This document shows positions 62,222 to 64,000 of a DNA stretch of 64,000 nucleotides, one piece after another. Both the position numbers and the translations under genes were made by a program. How positions within the stretch are numbered: position 1 is the stretch's first letter; every line of letters begins with the position of its first letter. The notes under the pieces are model-generated. The model saw only the letters and a list, made by a program, of their open reading frames with translations. It was not told the DNA's origin and ran no database searches. This DNA comes from Rhopalosiphum padi (taxonomy: Eukaryota; Arthropoda; Insecta; Hemiptera; Aphididae), in assembly GCF_020882245.1 (NCBI RefSeq), contig NC_083598.1, positions 68,485,858-68,549,857 of the forward strand, read 5' to 3'.

Positions 62222-64000
62222 TTAATAACTAATTGTTATATATTATACTAAAAATATTAAAATGTTAAGTTATTTATGTTTTGTATGTATATTTATCTAG
62301 TATCAAATGTATTTAAGTTTATTAAATACTATAAACATTTTTTAAATTATTATGTAGGTAAATATTATATAAAAAAATTCAAAACAATTATGCATACAAT
62401 CATTAAACTATTTATATTTAAAGATTACCATTATTATCTCAATGCGTCTTTGCTAATTTAGTCATCATTAATGCAATTCTATATTTCTAACAGGAAGAAT
62501 CTGTCAGTAACCATAACAATTTTTAGGTTATCACGAGATTTGATAAGATCATTGACGTAATGTTATTATAAGACATTGATATGAAATACATGTGCAAAAA
62601 ATATGAATGTATTATTATGTATTCCTTGGAGTGTAAAGTGTATACATGGTTATGGTTATATATACATACTTATAGAATTATATGAATTATACAGGCTTAT
62701 GCGTTGTAGAGTGAATTAGTTTGAATACCTAATACAACATTATCTAAAAATAAAACTGTAACACAATAAAAACTCTAAATGTAAAGATTAAAGCCAAAAT
62801 GTAGTGCTACTTTCTTGATCATGTTCATAAGTTTTGAAGAACTTATTATATTATTATTTACATATTTGTAAATATAAAATATAAAAAAATTTATTAAGTG
62901 AGACAAAATACATTTGATTACTAAAAGTCAACTTAAATTGAAAGATATTAAATAAAACATTTTACGAGCGGTAACCTAGTATAATGACGATAACGGTGGA
63001 ACGTTTAACACTATGAAATTGGTTAAGTTACATATAGTAGCTAGTTTAACTTTTGACAGAATGTAGAAAAATCCTTGCCTTCATAGAAATAACTAGACAG
63101 TATAATTTAATTAAAACCATCTCTTCCGACCATTAATCGTTTGCAAGCTGTAAGGATGGAGGCGGCTTCTTCGAGAATAAAAATATTTTGGCGGGATAAA
63201 AATTGGACAAACTATAAGTGGAGGAACGATGAATCATTTCTCGGAGAAACTTGCGAGAAACGGCAGCGACGACGAATAACTGTTCGAAATGTCAGAACGA
63301 ATTAATCATCCCCTGAGACGCAATTTCATCCCCAAGACCGACCGTATTTTATAAACGTAAGTCCTATGATAACATATACAACGACAATAAACAGAGAAAA
63401 AATATTATAAGGGGGGCATTAAGCATAAGTTTCGTCCTATACACATTGTAGAGGAACTTAATTTACCCATCGAGTATTGTGTTCTTGAAATTTGATCAAA
63501 TTTGATTTAGTTATTTAATATAAACTATAAAGTTAGTAGTTACAAAGTCTCTGGCATCCCACTATGTTATTACTATTAGTATATTATTTAGTCCAATGAG
63601 AAATCAAATTCAATCAGCATCGCCTATTTCAAAATGTATATTTTAAACGAAACGAAACGAAAAGAAATTTGTTTTTTAGCGGTGTATTAGTATGTGTATA
63701 ATGTATATAGTTTTATAAATGTAACACTCTTTTGGTTGATGGATGGTTCATATAGTATATTTTTTTGTATATTGTATATAATGGGCGAAAACTAACATTT
63801 TTCTAACAGACATCAGATAAGAAGTAATAAGTTACTTACGTCGTATTTTGATATTATTGTATTCATTCAAAAGAGTATAACGGGAACTTCTTAAATTAAC
63901 TTATTTATTTTTAACATGTTTTTCTAAATATTATTAACTAGAAGGTTCAGCAGTGGATCACACTAAAAAATAAGTTAAAAATAACCAAATATTCAAAGTC
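62222..64000. other. Right edge, intergenic
   Basis: AT-rich DNA with one GC-richer patch at 63120-63345. That patch holds a 49-codon frame (63156-63305, plus) opening ATGGAGGCGGC, which may be chance or a 5' exon. Receptor 5' exons may lie beyond the edge. Confidence 0.4.

Overview
The window is strongly AT-rich eukaryotic DNA with split genes, GT-AG introns, many (TA)n and (AAT)n microsatellites and a recurring TAGGTACCTA palindrome. The protein sequences are insect-like and the overall texture fits an aphid (Hemiptera, Aphididae, pea-aphid type); the taxon is an inference, since I could not run a search.

Layout. (1) Most of the window, 1643-55442 on the minus strand, is the N-terminal part of a large cell-surface receptor of the LDL-receptor family. 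The module order is eight LDL-receptor class A repeats, two EGF modules, a full YWTD beta-propeller, another EGF, then a short basic linker exon. That is the order at the N-terminus of LRP4, the agrin/MuSK/Wnt-pathway receptor. I traced eleven exons whose splice phases chain without a break; together they encode about 772 residues. The signal-peptide exon(s) lie above 55442, probably outside the window. The remaining propellers, transmembrane segment and cytoplasmic tail lie off the left edge. (2) One intron of about 40 kb (15027-55277) separates LDLa repeat 1 from repeat 2. Nested in it on the same strand is a compact transcription unit (21642-22910) that appears dicistronic. A two-exon ORF encodes a 60-residue one-helix protein, and 29 nt after its stop begins the 82-residue ORF of Tim10, the mitochondrial intermembrane-space chaperone with twin CX3C motifs. 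(3) At the right, 60102-62167 on the plus strand, is a complete seven-exon gene for a 388-residue leucine-rich-repeat protein of ribonuclease-inhibitor type. Its exact orthologue I cannot name.

The rest is intron and intergenic DNA. It holds a 250-bp hAT-type non-autonomous element with a perfect 8-bp target duplication (17988-18237), a 431-bp near-perfect foldback element bounded by TTAA (28443-28873), diverged interspersed repeats, a polypurine tract, and several GC/CpG-rich islands inside the giant intron that may be promoters or enhancers. No rRNA, tRNA or CRISPR array was recognised.

Functionally the three loci are not a pathway. The receptor acts at the plasma membrane. The small protein and Tim10 share a transcript and plausibly both serve mitochondria. 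The LRR gene is an independent neighbour transcribed away from the receptor. The best candidates for a second look are the dicistronic Tim10 unit nested in the receptor intron and the receptor's phase-symmetric 72-bp linker exon.
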